The position numbers and the translations under genes are program-made. 64,000 bases of DNA from Pelosinus sp. UFO1. GTDB taxonomy: Bacteria > Bacillota > Negativicutes > DSM-13327. The stretch lies in assembly GCF_000725345.1 (NCBI RefSeq), contig NZ_CP008852.1:2199693-2263692 (forward strand). Direction: 5' to 3'. Position 1 is the stretch's first letter. Every line of letters starts with the position of its first letter. Shown here piece after piece: positions 9,141-17,606 of the stretch. Below the pieces are notes generated by a model. The model was given only the letters and a program-made list of their open reading frames with translations. It made no database searches and was not told where the DNA came from.

Positions 9141-9227
9141 ATGAATAACAAGAAAGAAAATGAATCTATGTGGTGCAATCACCCCATTGTAATTTTTACT
9201 GGAATATTAGCACTATACTGTCAGTAA
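9141..9227 (+). CDS. Possible 28-residue peptide, unknown
   Basis: ATG 9141 opens a 28-codon frame ending in TAA. The second half is hydrophobic (HPIVIFTGILALYC), which could form one short membrane segment. The upstream GAAGTG is only a weak ribosome site, and no family is recognised. A terminator follows at 9258, which supports a transcript here, but the frame may be chance. Confidence 0.2.
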   Translation: MNNKKENESMWCNHPIVIFTGILALYCQ

Positions 9228-9257
9228 TTCAATTATAGTATTATTTAATTTATAGGT

Positions 9258-9303
9258 AAATAACCCACTAGGCCTCTTACGTGCCAGGTGGGTTATTTTC
9301 TTA
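9258..9303 (+). terminator. Terminator before the purine operon promoter
   Basis: An 11-bp perfect stem (9258-9268 with 9288-9298), with extra pairing inside, ends in TTTTCTT. It insulates the downstream promoter. Confidence 0.7.
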
Positions 9304-9379
9304 TATTGATTTTAAATATTGATGCTTACAATCAAAATCCGAACGATATAAACAAAAAACGACTAAAAGTTTGTTTTTA

Positions 9380-9408
9380 TTGACAGTAATATTACAGACT
9401 GTTACAAT
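9380..9408 (+). promoter_or_regulatory. Consensus promoter of the purine hydroxylase operon
   Basis: TTGACA (9380-9385), an exactly 17-bp spacer and TACAAT (9403-9408). The spacer contains the palindrome GTAATATTAC (9386-9395), which could also be an operator. Initiation would fall just before the purine aptamer. Confidence 0.8.
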
Positions 9409-9428
9409 AAATGCGTTAAGTAAATATA

Positions 9429-9497
9429 TTTCGTATAATTTTGGAGATATGGTCCAAAAGTTTCTACTGGCAACCGTTAAATTGCCTGTCTACGAGT
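9429..9497 (+). promoter_or_regulatory. Purine riboswitch aptamer, guanine-like variant
   Basis: The purine-aptamer layout is clear: TATAAT in J1/2, loop 2 GATATGG between TTTTGGA and TCCAAAA (P2), GTTTCTAC in J2/3, a P3 hairpin with loop CCGTTAAA, then CTACGAG closing P1 (TTCGTA with TACGAG). The residue equivalent to position 74 is C, as in guanine/hypoxanthine sensors rather than adenine sensors. Two oddities: the base before C74 is T instead of the usual A, and loop 3 has one extra T, with a T-T mismatch in P3. It lies between a consensus promoter and a molybdenum hydroxylase/purine permease operon. Confidence 0.88.
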
Positions 9498-9552
9498 GAA
9501 AGTGTACCTAAGGCTATACGGTGTATCGCTTACTATTTGCGTTTGCATATCC

Positions 9553-9668
9553 CTAATAACCATTGGACACAAGTGTTTTTAAACACTAACCGATAGGATA
9601 ATCCTTGGCGGGAAGGTTTCGCTCATTTTTCTATAAAGCGAACTTTCTTACTAGGGTTATTTTTTTTG
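9553..9668 (+). terminator. Riboswitch expression platform with long terminator hairpin
   Basis: A small hairpin (9572-9578 with 9581-9587) is followed by a long hairpin. In that long hairpin, ATAATCCT (9598-9605) pairs with AGGGTTAT (9653-9660) and inner segments around GTTTCGCT and AGCGAA also pair, with eight T residues after it. AATAACC at 9555-9561 can pair with GGTTATT at the terminator's 3' strand, so a competing antiterminator is possible. The switching scheme is inferred. Confidence 0.65.
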
Positions 9669-9717
9669 TCTAATACTTATTCCTTTATATACATTTTAAG
9701 CTTTGGGAGGTAGATGA

Positions 9718-10515
9718 ATGTTTACATTACTTAATTTGGTACAACCAGATACTATAGAGGCGGCATATAAAGCACTAGTTGAAAAAAGAAATAACATTGT
9801 TTTAGGTGGCTGTGCTTTTTTAAGAATGGGTTCGCAAAGAATTGGTACTGCAGTAGATCTTTCAAGACTTAATTTAAATTATATTGTAGAGCAAAATGAA
9901 TATGTCGAAGTAGGTGCAACAACAACATTTAGAGATATTGAAACAAATCCTCTTTTAAATCGGTATTTTAATGGAGTATTGCCAGAAGCCTTAAGCCAAA
10001 TAATAGGAATCCAATTTAGGAATACCGTTATGATTGGAGCAACCGTTTATTCCAAATATGGTTTTTCCGATTTACTAACTGCATTGCTAGCTTTAGATAC
10101 AGAAATAGAATTATACAAAGGTGGAAGAATGTCTCTAAAATCTTTCTTAGAGAATTCTTTTGAAAAAGATATATTGACAAGGATATTTATAAAAAAGAAT
10201 GAAAGAAAAGCCAATTATCAGCATTTGAGAAATTCCTGTAGTGATTATCCCATATTAAATGTTGCTGTTTCCAAATTAAATGATCAATGGAAAATCGTTG
10301 TAGGTGCTAGGCCACAACGAGCTATAATTGTTCAAAAGGCTTCTGAAGAAGTGGCGAATTTAGAGCTGAATAGTAAGAACATAGATAGGGTAGCTACTAT
10401 GGCTTCAAACGAAATTACTTTTGGAACTAATATGAGGGGTACAGCTGACTACCGAAAATCCATATGTAAAGTATTAGTAAAAAGAGCCATAATGGAGGTA
10501 TTGCAATGCAAATAG
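9718..10515 (+). CDS. Molybdenum hydroxylase FAD-binding subunit (XdhB/CoxM type)
   Basis: 265 residues, somewhat short for the family. The N-terminal FAD motif reads IVLGGCAFLRMG (about residues 27-38), and FRNTVMIGATVYSKYGFSDLL (near 100-120) corresponds to the second flavin loop, with TIGGNI reduced to MIGAT. This medium subunit passes electrons from the Fe-S clusters to FAD. GGGAGG precedes ATG 9718. It overlaps the 2Fe-2S subunit gene by 10 bp, so translation is probably coupled. Purine as substrate is inferred from the riboswitch and the permease. Confidence 0.88.
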   Translation: MFTLLNLVQPDTIEAAYKALVEKRNNIVLGGCAFLRMGSQRIGTAVDLSRLNLNYIVEQNEYVEVGATTTFRDIETNPLLNRYFNGVLPEALSQIIGIQFRNTVMIGATVYSKYGFSDLLTALLALDTEIELYKGGRMSLKSFLENSFEKDILTRIFIKKNERKANYQHLRNSCSDYPILNVAVSKLNDQWKIVVGARPQRAIIVQKASEEVANLELNSKNIDRVATMASNEITFGTNMRGTADYRKSICKVLVKRAIMEVLQCK

Positions 10516-10955
10516 AGGTTATTGTCAATTTGAAAAAAATCAAGATGGAAGTAGATGCTAATGAGTTCTTAGCTGATACATTAAGAAAATATGGAATATT
10601 AAGTGTCAGAAAAGGTTGTGATACAACCTGTTGTGGGCTTTGTACCGTATGGATAGATGATAAACCTACCTTGTCTTGTACCACACTCTCTTTTAGAGCG
10701 AATGGGAGAAAAATTACTACTATAGAAGGCGTTCATAAAGAGGCTAATGAATTTGCCCAGATACTTGTTGCAGAAGGTGCAGAGCAATGTGGCTTCTGTA
10801 GTCCCGGTTTTATTATGACTGTACTTGCGATGAAAAATGAGCTTACTAATCCAACTGAAGAAACGATAGTACATTATTTAACGGGTAACTTGTGTAGGTG
10901 TACAGGATATATGGGACAACTCAGAGCTATCAAGACCTATTTGGGGGTACTGTAA
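10506..10955 (+). CDS. Molybdenum hydroxylase 2Fe-2S subunit
   Basis: 149 residues with two Fe-S domains. The plant-ferredoxin-like cluster uses C-x4-C-G-x-C plus a later Cys (GCDTTCCGLC, PTLSC) around residues 38-60. The second, helical domain has CGFC and CRCTGY. There is one extra Cys beside the first motif. The subunit transfers electrons from the molybdenum centre to FAD. ATG 10506 lies inside the end of the FAD subunit gene, and the stop is directly followed by the large subunit ATG at 10957. Confidence 0.92.
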   Translation: MQIEVIVNLKKIKMEVDANEFLADTLRKYGILSVRKGCDTTCCGLCTVWIDDKPTLSCTTLSFRANGRKITTIEGVHKEANEFAQILVAEGAEQCGFCSPGFIMTVLAMKNELTNPTEETIVHYLTGNLCRCTGYMGQLRAIKTYLGVL

Positions 10956-10956
10956 G

Positions 10957-13245
10957 ATGAAGACCGTTGGTAAAGGTATTTCTAAGATTGATGGAATGAG
11001 TATTGCTACAGGTAAACCTGTCTATACAGAAGATTTGGCAATGGCCAATTGTTTGGTGGTAAAGCTGCTTAGAAGTCCCCATGCATTTGCAAGAATAAAC
11101 TCCATTGATACCACTATTGCAGAAAAGTTAGAAGGCGTTGAATGCATTCTAACATATAAGGATGTTCCTAAACAAAGATTTTCACTAGCTGGACAATCCT
11201 ACCCTGAACCTTCACCTTACGATCGACTAATCCTAGAAGAAGTAGTCAGATATATAGGAGACGAGGTCGCCATTATTGCAGCTGTAGATGAAAAGACAGC
11301 ATTAAAGGCTATGTCCTTGATAAAGGTTAAATATGAACTATTTGATCCTGTTTTAGATTTTGAAAAGGCTATAGGACATGCTTCAATCGTTCATGCTGAA
11401 AATGATGTTCACTGCAATTTTGATATTGGTATGAAAAAGGATTTGAATATTGTCTCCTCGCATAAGGTCGAAGTAGGAAATATAGATGAAGAAATAAAAA
11501 AATGTGACATAGTTGTTGAAGAAACTTATTATACTCAGGCAAATGCTCACGCAATGATGGAAACCTATCGGGCTTCTAGTTATTTAGATCACACGGGGAG
11601 ACTTGTAATCGTAAGTTCAACACAAATCCCTTTCCATGTCAGACGTCAGTTAGCAAAAGCTTTACAAATACCTGCTAGTAAAATAAGAGTTATTAAACCA
11701 AGAATTGGTGGAGGATTTGGCGGTAAGCAAACTTCAGCTGTTGAAATATTTACAGCGATTGTTACTCTGAAAACAGGAAAACCAGCAATTATTATATATG
11801 ACAGAAAAGAAACCTTTAGTTGCACTACCAGTCGTCATGCAATGAGACTATCGGTTAGATTGGGAGCCGATAGTAATGGGTATATCCGAGTTGTAGATAT
11901 TCAAGGTTTATCTGATACAGGAGCTTATGGAGAACACGCTTCTACGGTTTTTTCGGTAGTAGGGGATAAAACTCTTCCCTTATATAATAAAACAACGGCT
12001 GTTCGTTTTACGGGTAATGTTGTGTATACCAATAAAATGCCCGCTGGAGCATTTCGAGGCTATGGAGCTACGCAAGGTGCTTATGCATTAGAGTCAACAG
12101 TTAATTTACTAGCAGAAAAACTAGCTATGGATCCGACCGAAATTCGATTAATGAATTTAATAAAAGAAGGTGAAACATGCCTAACATATAACGGTAAACT
12201 GCTGGGAAGCTCCACATTACACAAGTGCATAGAAAAGGGTAAAGAGTTAATAGGCTGGAAAGAAAGATACCCTGCGCAACAAATTGACAAAAACAGAGTA
12301 AGGGCTATTGGTATGGCAGTTACTATGCAGGGATCAGGTATAGCTGGTATTGATACTGCATCAGCAGAAATACGACTTAACGACGACGGCAACTTTACCC
12401 TTCTCATCGGCTCTACAGATATGGGAACGGGCAGCGATACGATTTTGGCGCAAATGGCTGCCGAGATTTTAGAGATTCCCATAGAAAATATTATCGTTAA
12501 CGCTGCCGATACAGACATTTCTCCCTACGATCCAGGCTCGTATGCTTCAAGTACAACTTATGTTACAGGGATGGCTGTGGTACAAGCAGCGCAAGATTTA
12601 AAAAGGCAAATTATTGAAAGCGGTGCAAAGTTTCTAGAAGTTTCATCAGAGGAAGTAGAATTTGATGGAGAAACTATAAGTATGATCAAAGGAGAGGGAT
12701 CCGTTAGGCTTGAAAAACTAGCTGAATTTTTAGTTTTAGGAACGGGTAAACATCAACTAGTAGGTAATGCAACCTATGGAAGCCCCGTTTCGCCGCCACC
12801 ATTTATTGCTGGTTTTGCCGAAGTAGAGGTTGATAAAGAAACTGGAAAGATAGACTTAATAGATTTTGTAGCCGTGGTAGATTGTGGAACTGTTATAAAC
12901 CCCAAGTTAGCAAGGATTCAAGTAGAGGGCGGTATAGTTCAGGGCATTGGTATGGCACTCTATGAAGATGTGAAATTTGGGGATAAAGGAAAGCTACTGA
13001 CAAATACATTTATGCAGTACAAAATCCCCTGTAGAAAAGATATTGGAAATGTACAAGTTGCTTTTGAAGAAAGTTTTGAAAAGACAGGACCTTTTGGCGC
13101 AAAATCTATAGGTGAAGTAGTTATTAATACACCTGCACCAGCAATTGCACATGCAGTTTATAATGCAGTTGGTGTTAGGGTAACATCACTTCCAATTACT
13201 CCTGAAAAAGTATTTATGGGAATGCAGAATAGAATAAATTTCTAG
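10957..13245 (+). CDS. Molybdopterin-binding subunit, xanthine dehydrogenase family
   Basis: 762 residues, the usual size of the large subunit. Visible motifs are GGGFGGK (251-257), AGAFRGYGATQ with the active-site Arg (about 367), DMGTGSDT (near 488) and the catalytic Glu in GAKSIGE (720). It hydroxylates a heteroaromatic substrate at the Mo centre. The guanine-like riboswitch and NCS2 permease suggest hypoxanthine/xanthine or another purine, but nicotinate or related substrates cannot be excluded from sequence. No maturation gene (XdhC/YqeB-type) or cofactor gene lies nearby. Whether the enzyme carries selenium cannot be seen here. Confidence 0.9.
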   Translation: MKTVGKGISKIDGMSIATGKPVYTEDLAMANCLVVKLLRSPHAFARINSIDTTIAEKLEGVECILTYKDVPKQRFSLAGQSYPEPSPYDRLILEEVVRYIGDEVAIIAAVDEKTALKAMSLIKVKYELFDPVLDFEKAIGHASIVHAENDVHCNFDIGMKKDLNIVSSHKVEVGNIDEEIKKCDIVVEETYYTQANAHAMMETYRASSYLDHTGRLVIVSSTQIPFHVRRQLAKALQIPASKIRVIKPRIGGGFGGKQTSAVEIFTAIVTLKTGKPAIIIYDRKETFSCTTSRHAMRLSVRLGADSNGYIRVVDIQGLSDTGAYGEHASTVFSVVGDKTLPLYNKTTAVRFTGNVVYTNKMPAGAFRGYGATQGAYALESTVNLLAEKLAMDPTEIRLMNLIKEGETCLTYNGKLLGSSTLHKCIEKGKELIGWKERYPAQQIDKNRVRAIGMAVTMQGSGIAGIDTASAEIRLNDDGNFTLLIGSTDMGTGSDTILAQMAAEILEIPIENIIVNAADTDISPYDPGSYASSTTYVTGMAVVQAAQDLKRQIIESGAKFLEVSSEEVEFDGETISMIKGEGSVRLEKLAEFLVLGTGKHQLVGNATYGSPVSPPPFIAGFAEVEVDKETGKIDLIDFVAVVDCGTVINPKLARIQVEGGIVQGIGMALYEDVKFGDKGKLLTNTFMQYKIPCRKDIGNVQVAFEESFEKTGPFGAKSIGEVVINTPAPAIAHAVYNAVGVRVTSLPITPEKVFMGMQNRINF

Positions 13246-13314
13246 TTAAACGTGTTTATTTAAAGGTCATTACTTTATATATAAACTTAAAATAAAAAAT
13301 AGGAGATTGGACAA

Positions 13315-14685
13315 TTGGAAAACAAAAAAAACATTCATCCAGTAGACGAACTTATGCCTAAAGGGCAGTTATTTACTTACGGGCTACAACATGTAATGGC
13401 TATGTATGCTGGTTGTGTTGCTGTTCCTTTGATAATCGCCAATGCACTAAAATTAACCTCGGAACAATTGATTATTTTGATTAATTCCGATTTGTTTGTC
13501 GCAGGTATAGCAACGATTATTCAATCCTTGGGGCTATTAAATATGGGTATTAAAAGCCCCATAGTGCAAGGTGTTTCCTTTGCGGCTGTAGCACCAATGG
13601 TTTTGGTTGGGCAAAACGCTGGTGGACAAGTTCCCGGATTATTAGCGATTTTTGGTGCAACCATAGCTGCAGGTGTTATCAGCTATGCTATAAGTCCACT
13701 ATTTAGCCGGCTTATTCGTTTTTTTCCACCAGTAGTAACTGGTTCTATTATTACTTTGATTGGCATTTCATTATTACCAGTTGCCATACGGTGGGCAGGG
13801 GGGGGCATCCCTGGTACGCCTAATTTTGGTAGTATTCAATCCATTGGAATGGCATTTGCAGTATTAATGCTGGTTATTATACTATATCGGTACTTAAAAG
13901 GATTTTATAGTAACATAGCTGTACTGCTCGGATTAGTCATCGGTACTATAATTGCTATACCTTTGGGTATGGTTGATTTTTCTAAAGTTGAAAACGCGGC
14001 TTGGATTGGCTTGGTTCAGCCTTTTTACTTTGGTTGGCCTACATTTGATTTAGCTGGAATTGTTGCTCTGGTTATTGCAATGTTGGTTATTATGACAGAA
14101 ACAACAGGCGATTTTATTGCCGTTGGCGAAATTATTGGTAAGCCAGTAACTCAGCAGGATTTGACTAGAGGATTACGGGCAGACTCTTTTTCTACCATGC
14201 TTGGTGGTATCATGAATACGTTTCCTCACTCAGCCTTTGCCCAAAATGTTGGCCTTGTCAGCCTAACTAGAATTAAGAGCCGATATGTTGTTGTTGCCGC
14301 TGGAATGATTCTTGTTACATTAGGACTATTTCCTAAGGCTGCTGCTGTCGTCGCCTGCATCCCTACACCAGTACTTGGTGGTGCTGGAATTGCAATGTTT
14401 GGAATGGTTGCCGCAAGTGGCATTCGGGCTCTTACTGCCGTAAAATTTGAAGGTACACATAATGCCATGATTGTGGCAATAAGCATTGGAGTCGGATTAA
14501 TACCTCTAGCAGTGCCAAGTTTTTATCAAAACTTCCCTAAATGGGCTCAGGTAATTTTGCATAGCGGAATAACATCTGGTAGTATTTTAGCAATTGGTTT
14601 AAACTACTTCTTTAATGAATTAGGTAACAATACACAAAGTCCTAATGTTGTTACTACAAGATATGCACAAACGAAGAATGTTTAA
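13315..14685 (+). CDS. NCS2 uracil/xanthine permease
   Basis: 456 residues, strongly hydrophobic, consistent with the 14-segment UraA fold. Family signatures include QHVMAMYAG at the N-terminus, a GIKSPIVQG loop, MTETTGDF with the conserved acidic residue (near 258) and GGAGIAMFGMVAASGIR. It imports a nucleobase with protons. Its place as last gene of the riboswitch-led operon points to a purine such as xanthine or hypoxanthine. The TTG start 13315 follows AGGAG at 13301. Confidence 0.92.
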   Translation: MENKKNIHPVDELMPKGQLFTYGLQHVMAMYAGCVAVPLIIANALKLTSEQLIILINSDLFVAGIATIIQSLGLLNMGIKSPIVQGVSFAAVAPMVLVGQNAGGQVPGLLAIFGATIAAGVISYAISPLFSRLIRFFPPVVTGSIITLIGISLLPVAIRWAGGGIPGTPNFGSIQSIGMAFAVLMLVIILYRYLKGFYSNIAVLLGLVIGTIIAIPLGMVDFSKVENAAWIGLVQPFYFGWPTFDLAGIVALVIAMLVIMTETTGDFIAVGEIIGKPVTQQDLTRGLRADSFSTMLGGIMNTFPHSAFAQNVGLVSLTRIKSRYVVVAAGMILVTLGLFPKAAAVVACIPTPVLGGAGIAMFGMVAASGIRALTAVKFEGTHNAMIVAISIGVGLIPLAVPSFYQNFPKWAQVILHSGITSGSILAIGLNYFFNELGNNTQSPNVVTTRYAQTKNV

Positions 14686-14699
14686 TTAAGTCTATAAAG

Positions 14700-14751
14700 A
14701 AAAACCTCCACATTACGTTCGTTAGAAGTGTGTAATGTGGAGGTTTTTTTG
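14700..14751 (+). terminator. Terminator of the purine operon
   Basis: A perfect 17-bp stem (14700-14716 with 14732-14748) with a 15-nt loop and seven T residues ends the operon. Confidence 0.9.
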
Positions 14752-14799
14752 TCTCTATTAAAAATAAATCAAATATAGATATTAGGATAGGAAAAATAA

Positions 14800-14844
14800 T
14801 GAATTCAGAGTATATAAAAGAGGAATTTTATTGCTATAAATAGA
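14800..14844 (+). other. 14-codon mini-ORF repeating the start of the next gene
   Basis: ATG 14800 opens MNSEYIKEEFYCYK and stops. The first 11 bases after the initiator base match the start of the aminotransferase gene at 14887 (TGAATTCAGAG). An AGGATAGGA ribosome-site-like sequence precedes it. It may be a leader peptide or the trace of a small duplication of the gene's start. Confidence 0.3.
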
Positions 14845-14886
14845 AAACAATACCAAGGAGAATATTTTCTTTTTGGAGGTGTCTGT

Positions 14887-16140
14887 GTGAATTCAGAGCA
14901 CATAATTAGTGAAACAATCGAAAATTATGAACAATATATTAATCCAGCGATGGCCAAGTTGTTCCGTTATATGGGTCTGTCAACAGTGGAATGGAAAGCT
15001 GAAGGCAATATAATATATGATATTGATGGTAAAGAATATATTGACTGCCTAGGTGGCTATGGAGTATTTAGTTTAGGTCATCGCCATCCTAAAGTTGTTG
15101 AGGCAGTAAAAAAACAACTTGATTTTATGCCCTTGTCTAGTAAAGTATTATTTAATAAGCCTATGGCTGATTTGTCTGCCTTACTAGCAGAAATTACACC
15201 AGGAGAGTTACAGTATAGCTTTATAGGAAATAGTGGTACTGAAGCGGTTGAAGGAGCACTGAAACTTGCGCGAATTCATACTGGAAGATCTAGAATAATC
15301 TCTACTACTAATTCTTTTCATGGTAAAACATTGGGATCACTTAGTGCCACTGGAAGGGATTTATTTCGCGATCCATTTAAACCATTATTGGATGGTTTTG
15401 AACATATCCCTTTTAATGATTTAGAAGCAGTCAAACAAGTCATGAGTCATGATGTTGCTGCTGTTATTGTGGAGCCAATTCAAGGTGAAGGGGGAATTAT
15501 CGTTCCTTCCGATGATTATTTGCCTGCCCTTCGCAAACTTTGTGACGAATACGGAGCTTTGCTCATTTGCGATGAAGTCCAGACGGGTTTAGGACGAACG
15601 GGCAAAATGTTTGCCAGCGATCATTATAATGTAATACCCGATATTTTAACAACTGCTAAAGCCCTTGGTGGTGGCATTATGCCCATCGGTGCATTTACAG
15701 CAAAACCAGATATTTGGGAAAAATATATAACTAGTCCTTTTTTACATACTTCCACCTTTGGCGGCAACCCTCTAGCATGTGTCGCTGCAATAGCAGCAAT
15801 TCATGTCTTGCGCGATGAAGATATTATCAACAAGTCTGCGACCACTGGCGCGTACTTTCTCGCTAAATTAAAGAGCCTGCAGCAAACTTATCCTGATGTT
15901 ATTAAAGATGTACGGGGCAAGGGTCTTATGATTGGCATTGAATTAACAAAAGAAGGAATTGGTGGTTTACTAATTTCAGAACTTGTTAACAAAGGTGTTT
16001 TAGCAGCGTATACGCTTAATAATCCAAAAGTAATACGTATGGAACCACCATTAATTATTACAAAGGAATTAATTGATCTTGTACTTAAAGTTCTACACGA
16101 TGCAGTAGAAATGGCTCATGATATGATTGAAGATTTGTAG
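14887..16140 (+). CDS. Class III aminotransferase, putrescine aminotransferase-like
   Basis: 417 residues. The PLP lysine lies in TTAKALGGG (K258), and the cofactor-binding Asp is in ICDEVQTG (about D229). Runs such as YIDCLGGYGVFSLGHRHP, FLHTSTFGGNPLAC and LNNPKVIRMEPPL closely resemble Escherichia coli putrescine aminotransferase (PatA/YgjG), making that closer than acetylornithine or GABA aminotransferases. It would move the amino group of a diamine to 2-oxoglutarate. The GTG start 14887 follows TTTGGAGG. It seems to head a unit with the next two genes. The substrate is inferred. Confidence 0.85.
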   Translation: MNSEHIISETIENYEQYINPAMAKLFRYMGLSTVEWKAEGNIIYDIDGKEYIDCLGGYGVFSLGHRHPKVVEAVKKQLDFMPLSSKVLFNKPMADLSALLAEITPGELQYSFIGNSGTEAVEGALKLARIHTGRSRIISTTNSFHGKTLGSLSATGRDLFRDPFKPLLDGFEHIPFNDLEAVKQVMSHDVAAVIVEPIQGEGGIIVPSDDYLPALRKLCDEYGALLICDEVQTGLGRTGKMFASDHYNVIPDILTTAKALGGGIMPIGAFTAKPDIWEKYITSPFLHTSTFGGNPLACVAAIAAIHVLRDEDIINKSATTGAYFLAKLKSLQQTYPDVIKDVRGKGLMIGIELTKEGIGGLLISELVNKGVLAAYTLNNPKVIRMEPPLIITKELIDLVLKVLHDAVEMAHDMIEDL

Positions 16141-16151
16141 GAGGATTTATA

Positions 16152-16595
16152 ATGCCATATGTTGAGGTAATGATTTCAGTTAGTTGTGATCGGGCGAAAA
16201 TTTATCCGATCTTAAAGGATATGGAGAAGTATCCTGATTTCATGAATGATTTAGTTAGTGTTGAAGTACTAGAACGTACGGGTAATACTACGGTTACTAA
16301 GTGGGTATCTAATGTTGATGGACGAGTTATTAAATGGACAGAATTAGATACTTTTGATGATGAAAATATGCATATTTCCTATAAACAAGTAGAAGGTGAT
16401 CTAAAGAAAATGGAAGGGGAATGGTTGTTAACCCCTAATAGCGAAGGTACGGAAATTAAGCTAACTGTAGATTTTGAATTTGGTATTCCTATGATATCAG
16501 GTCTATTAAATCCAATCCTAAAGAAAAAGGTCCGTGACAATAGTATAAATATGCTTAAAGCTGTCAAAGAGAAAGTGGAAACTAATATATTGTAG
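16152..16595 (+). CDS. SRPBCC/START-like domain protein
   Basis: 147 residues with a single polyketide-cyclase/COQ10-like fold: an N-terminal strand VEVMISVSCDRAKIYPILKDMEKYPDF, a central WTELDTF, and a terminal amphipathic helix (NSINMLKAVKEKVE). Such domains bind a hydrophobic ligand, and no ligand or reaction can be assigned. ATG 16152 follows GGAGGATTT and is 11 bp after the aminotransferase stop; htpX begins 19 bp downstream. Co-transcription with an aminotransferase and a membrane protease gives no clear functional hint. Confidence 0.75.
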   Translation: MPYVEVMISVSCDRAKIYPILKDMEKYPDFMNDLVSVEVLERTGNTTVTKWVSNVDGRVIKWTELDTFDDENMHISYKQVEGDLKKMEGEWLLTPNSEGTEIKLTVDFEFGIPMISGLLNPILKKKVRDNSINMLKAVKEKVETNIL

Positions 16596-16614
16596 ATGTA
16601 TGTGAGGTGCAAAT

Positions 16615-17484
16615 TTGAATACAGTAAGGACGGCAGTTCTATTAGCTGCTCTAACAGGATTATTATTAGCGGTAGGTGCCTTCTTCGGTGGAACGAAGGG
16701 TATGACAATTATGTTCGTAGTGTCTCTGCTGATGAATTTTGTTAATTACTGGTTTAGTGATAAAATAGTTCTTAGTATGTATGGTGCAAGAGAAGTTCCC
16801 CCCCAAGGTGCCGTTGATTTAATTAAGATGGTTTCTGGCTTAGCAAAAAAAGCTAAGCTTCCGATGCCCAAAGTATATATTATTGATACTGATGTGCCGA
16901 ATGCTTTTGCAACTGGACGCAATCCTAAGCATGCTGCTGTAGCAGTAACTACAGGTATCATGCGAGTACTTAAAGATGAAGAACTTGAGGGTGTAATTGC
17001 TCATGAGTTAGCCCATATTAAAAATCATGACACTCTCGTTAGTACGATAGTAGCCACTGTCGCTGGTGTCATTACTATGATTGCCAATATTGCTCAATGG
17101 ACGGCATTCTTAGGTTTGGAAAATCATGATGATGAAGAAAGTTTTGGGGTTACAAGTATTGTAGAATTTATTTTTTTAGTATTATTAGCTCCTATTGCTG
17201 CAACTCTAATTCAATTAGGAATTTCACGTGCAAGAGAATTTCAGGCAGATAAAATAGGTAGTTCAATTTCCGGAAATCCGATATCCCTTGCTAATGCCTT
17301 AGAAAAAATTGAATATTACGCGAAAGATAAAGTAATGTTAGAAGCAACTCCAGCTACATCTCATATGTTTATTGTTAATCCGTTTAGTGGTGCTGGTATT
17401 TGGATGATGAGGTTATTTAGTACTCACCCTACTACTAGTGACAGGGTTATTAAATTAAAAGAGTTAGCCAAAAATGTACGTTAA
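16615..17484 (+). CDS. htpX: Membrane zinc metalloprotease HtpX (M48)
   Basis: 289 residues. Two N-terminal membrane helices (residues 5-25 and 30-46) are followed by the zinc motif HELAH (H130, E131, H134) with the third ligand Glu in SRAREFQAD (about E208). Two more helices flank residues 140-205. HtpX degrades misfolded membrane proteins. The TTG start 16615 follows GAGGTGC. A terminator follows directly. Confidence 0.93.
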   Translation: MNTVRTAVLLAALTGLLLAVGAFFGGTKGMTIMFVVSLLMNFVNYWFSDKIVLSMYGAREVPPQGAVDLIKMVSGLAKKAKLPMPKVYIIDTDVPNAFATGRNPKHAAVAVTTGIMRVLKDEELEGVIAHELAHIKNHDTLVSTIVATVAGVITMIANIAQWTAFLGLENHDDEESFGVTSIVEFIFLVLLAPIAATLIQLGISRAREFQADKIGSSISGNPISLANALEKIEYYAKDKVMLEATPATSHMFIVNPFSGAGIWMMRLFSTHPTTSDRVIKLKELAKNVR

Positions 17485-17485
17485 G

Positions 17486-17520
17486 AAAAAAGCCTCTGAA
17501 ATAATGTTCAGAGGCTTTTA
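17486..17520 (+). terminator. Terminator after htpX
   Basis: A stem (17488-17500 with 17507-17519) around a 6-nt loop begins two bases after the htpX stop. The T tail is short. Confidence 0.7.
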
Positions 17521-17606
17521 AAAAAAAAAGCTATTTCATATTTTTATGCTCAATTACTGGGTATGACGACTAATTGTACTATACTATATAAAAGGGTTGA
17601 TGATTC

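Noticed and set aside
12081-12518. 145-codon minus-strand frame inside the molybdopterin subunit
   Set aside because: It is an antisense shadow of a well-supported gene, without a ribosome site or recognisable domain.
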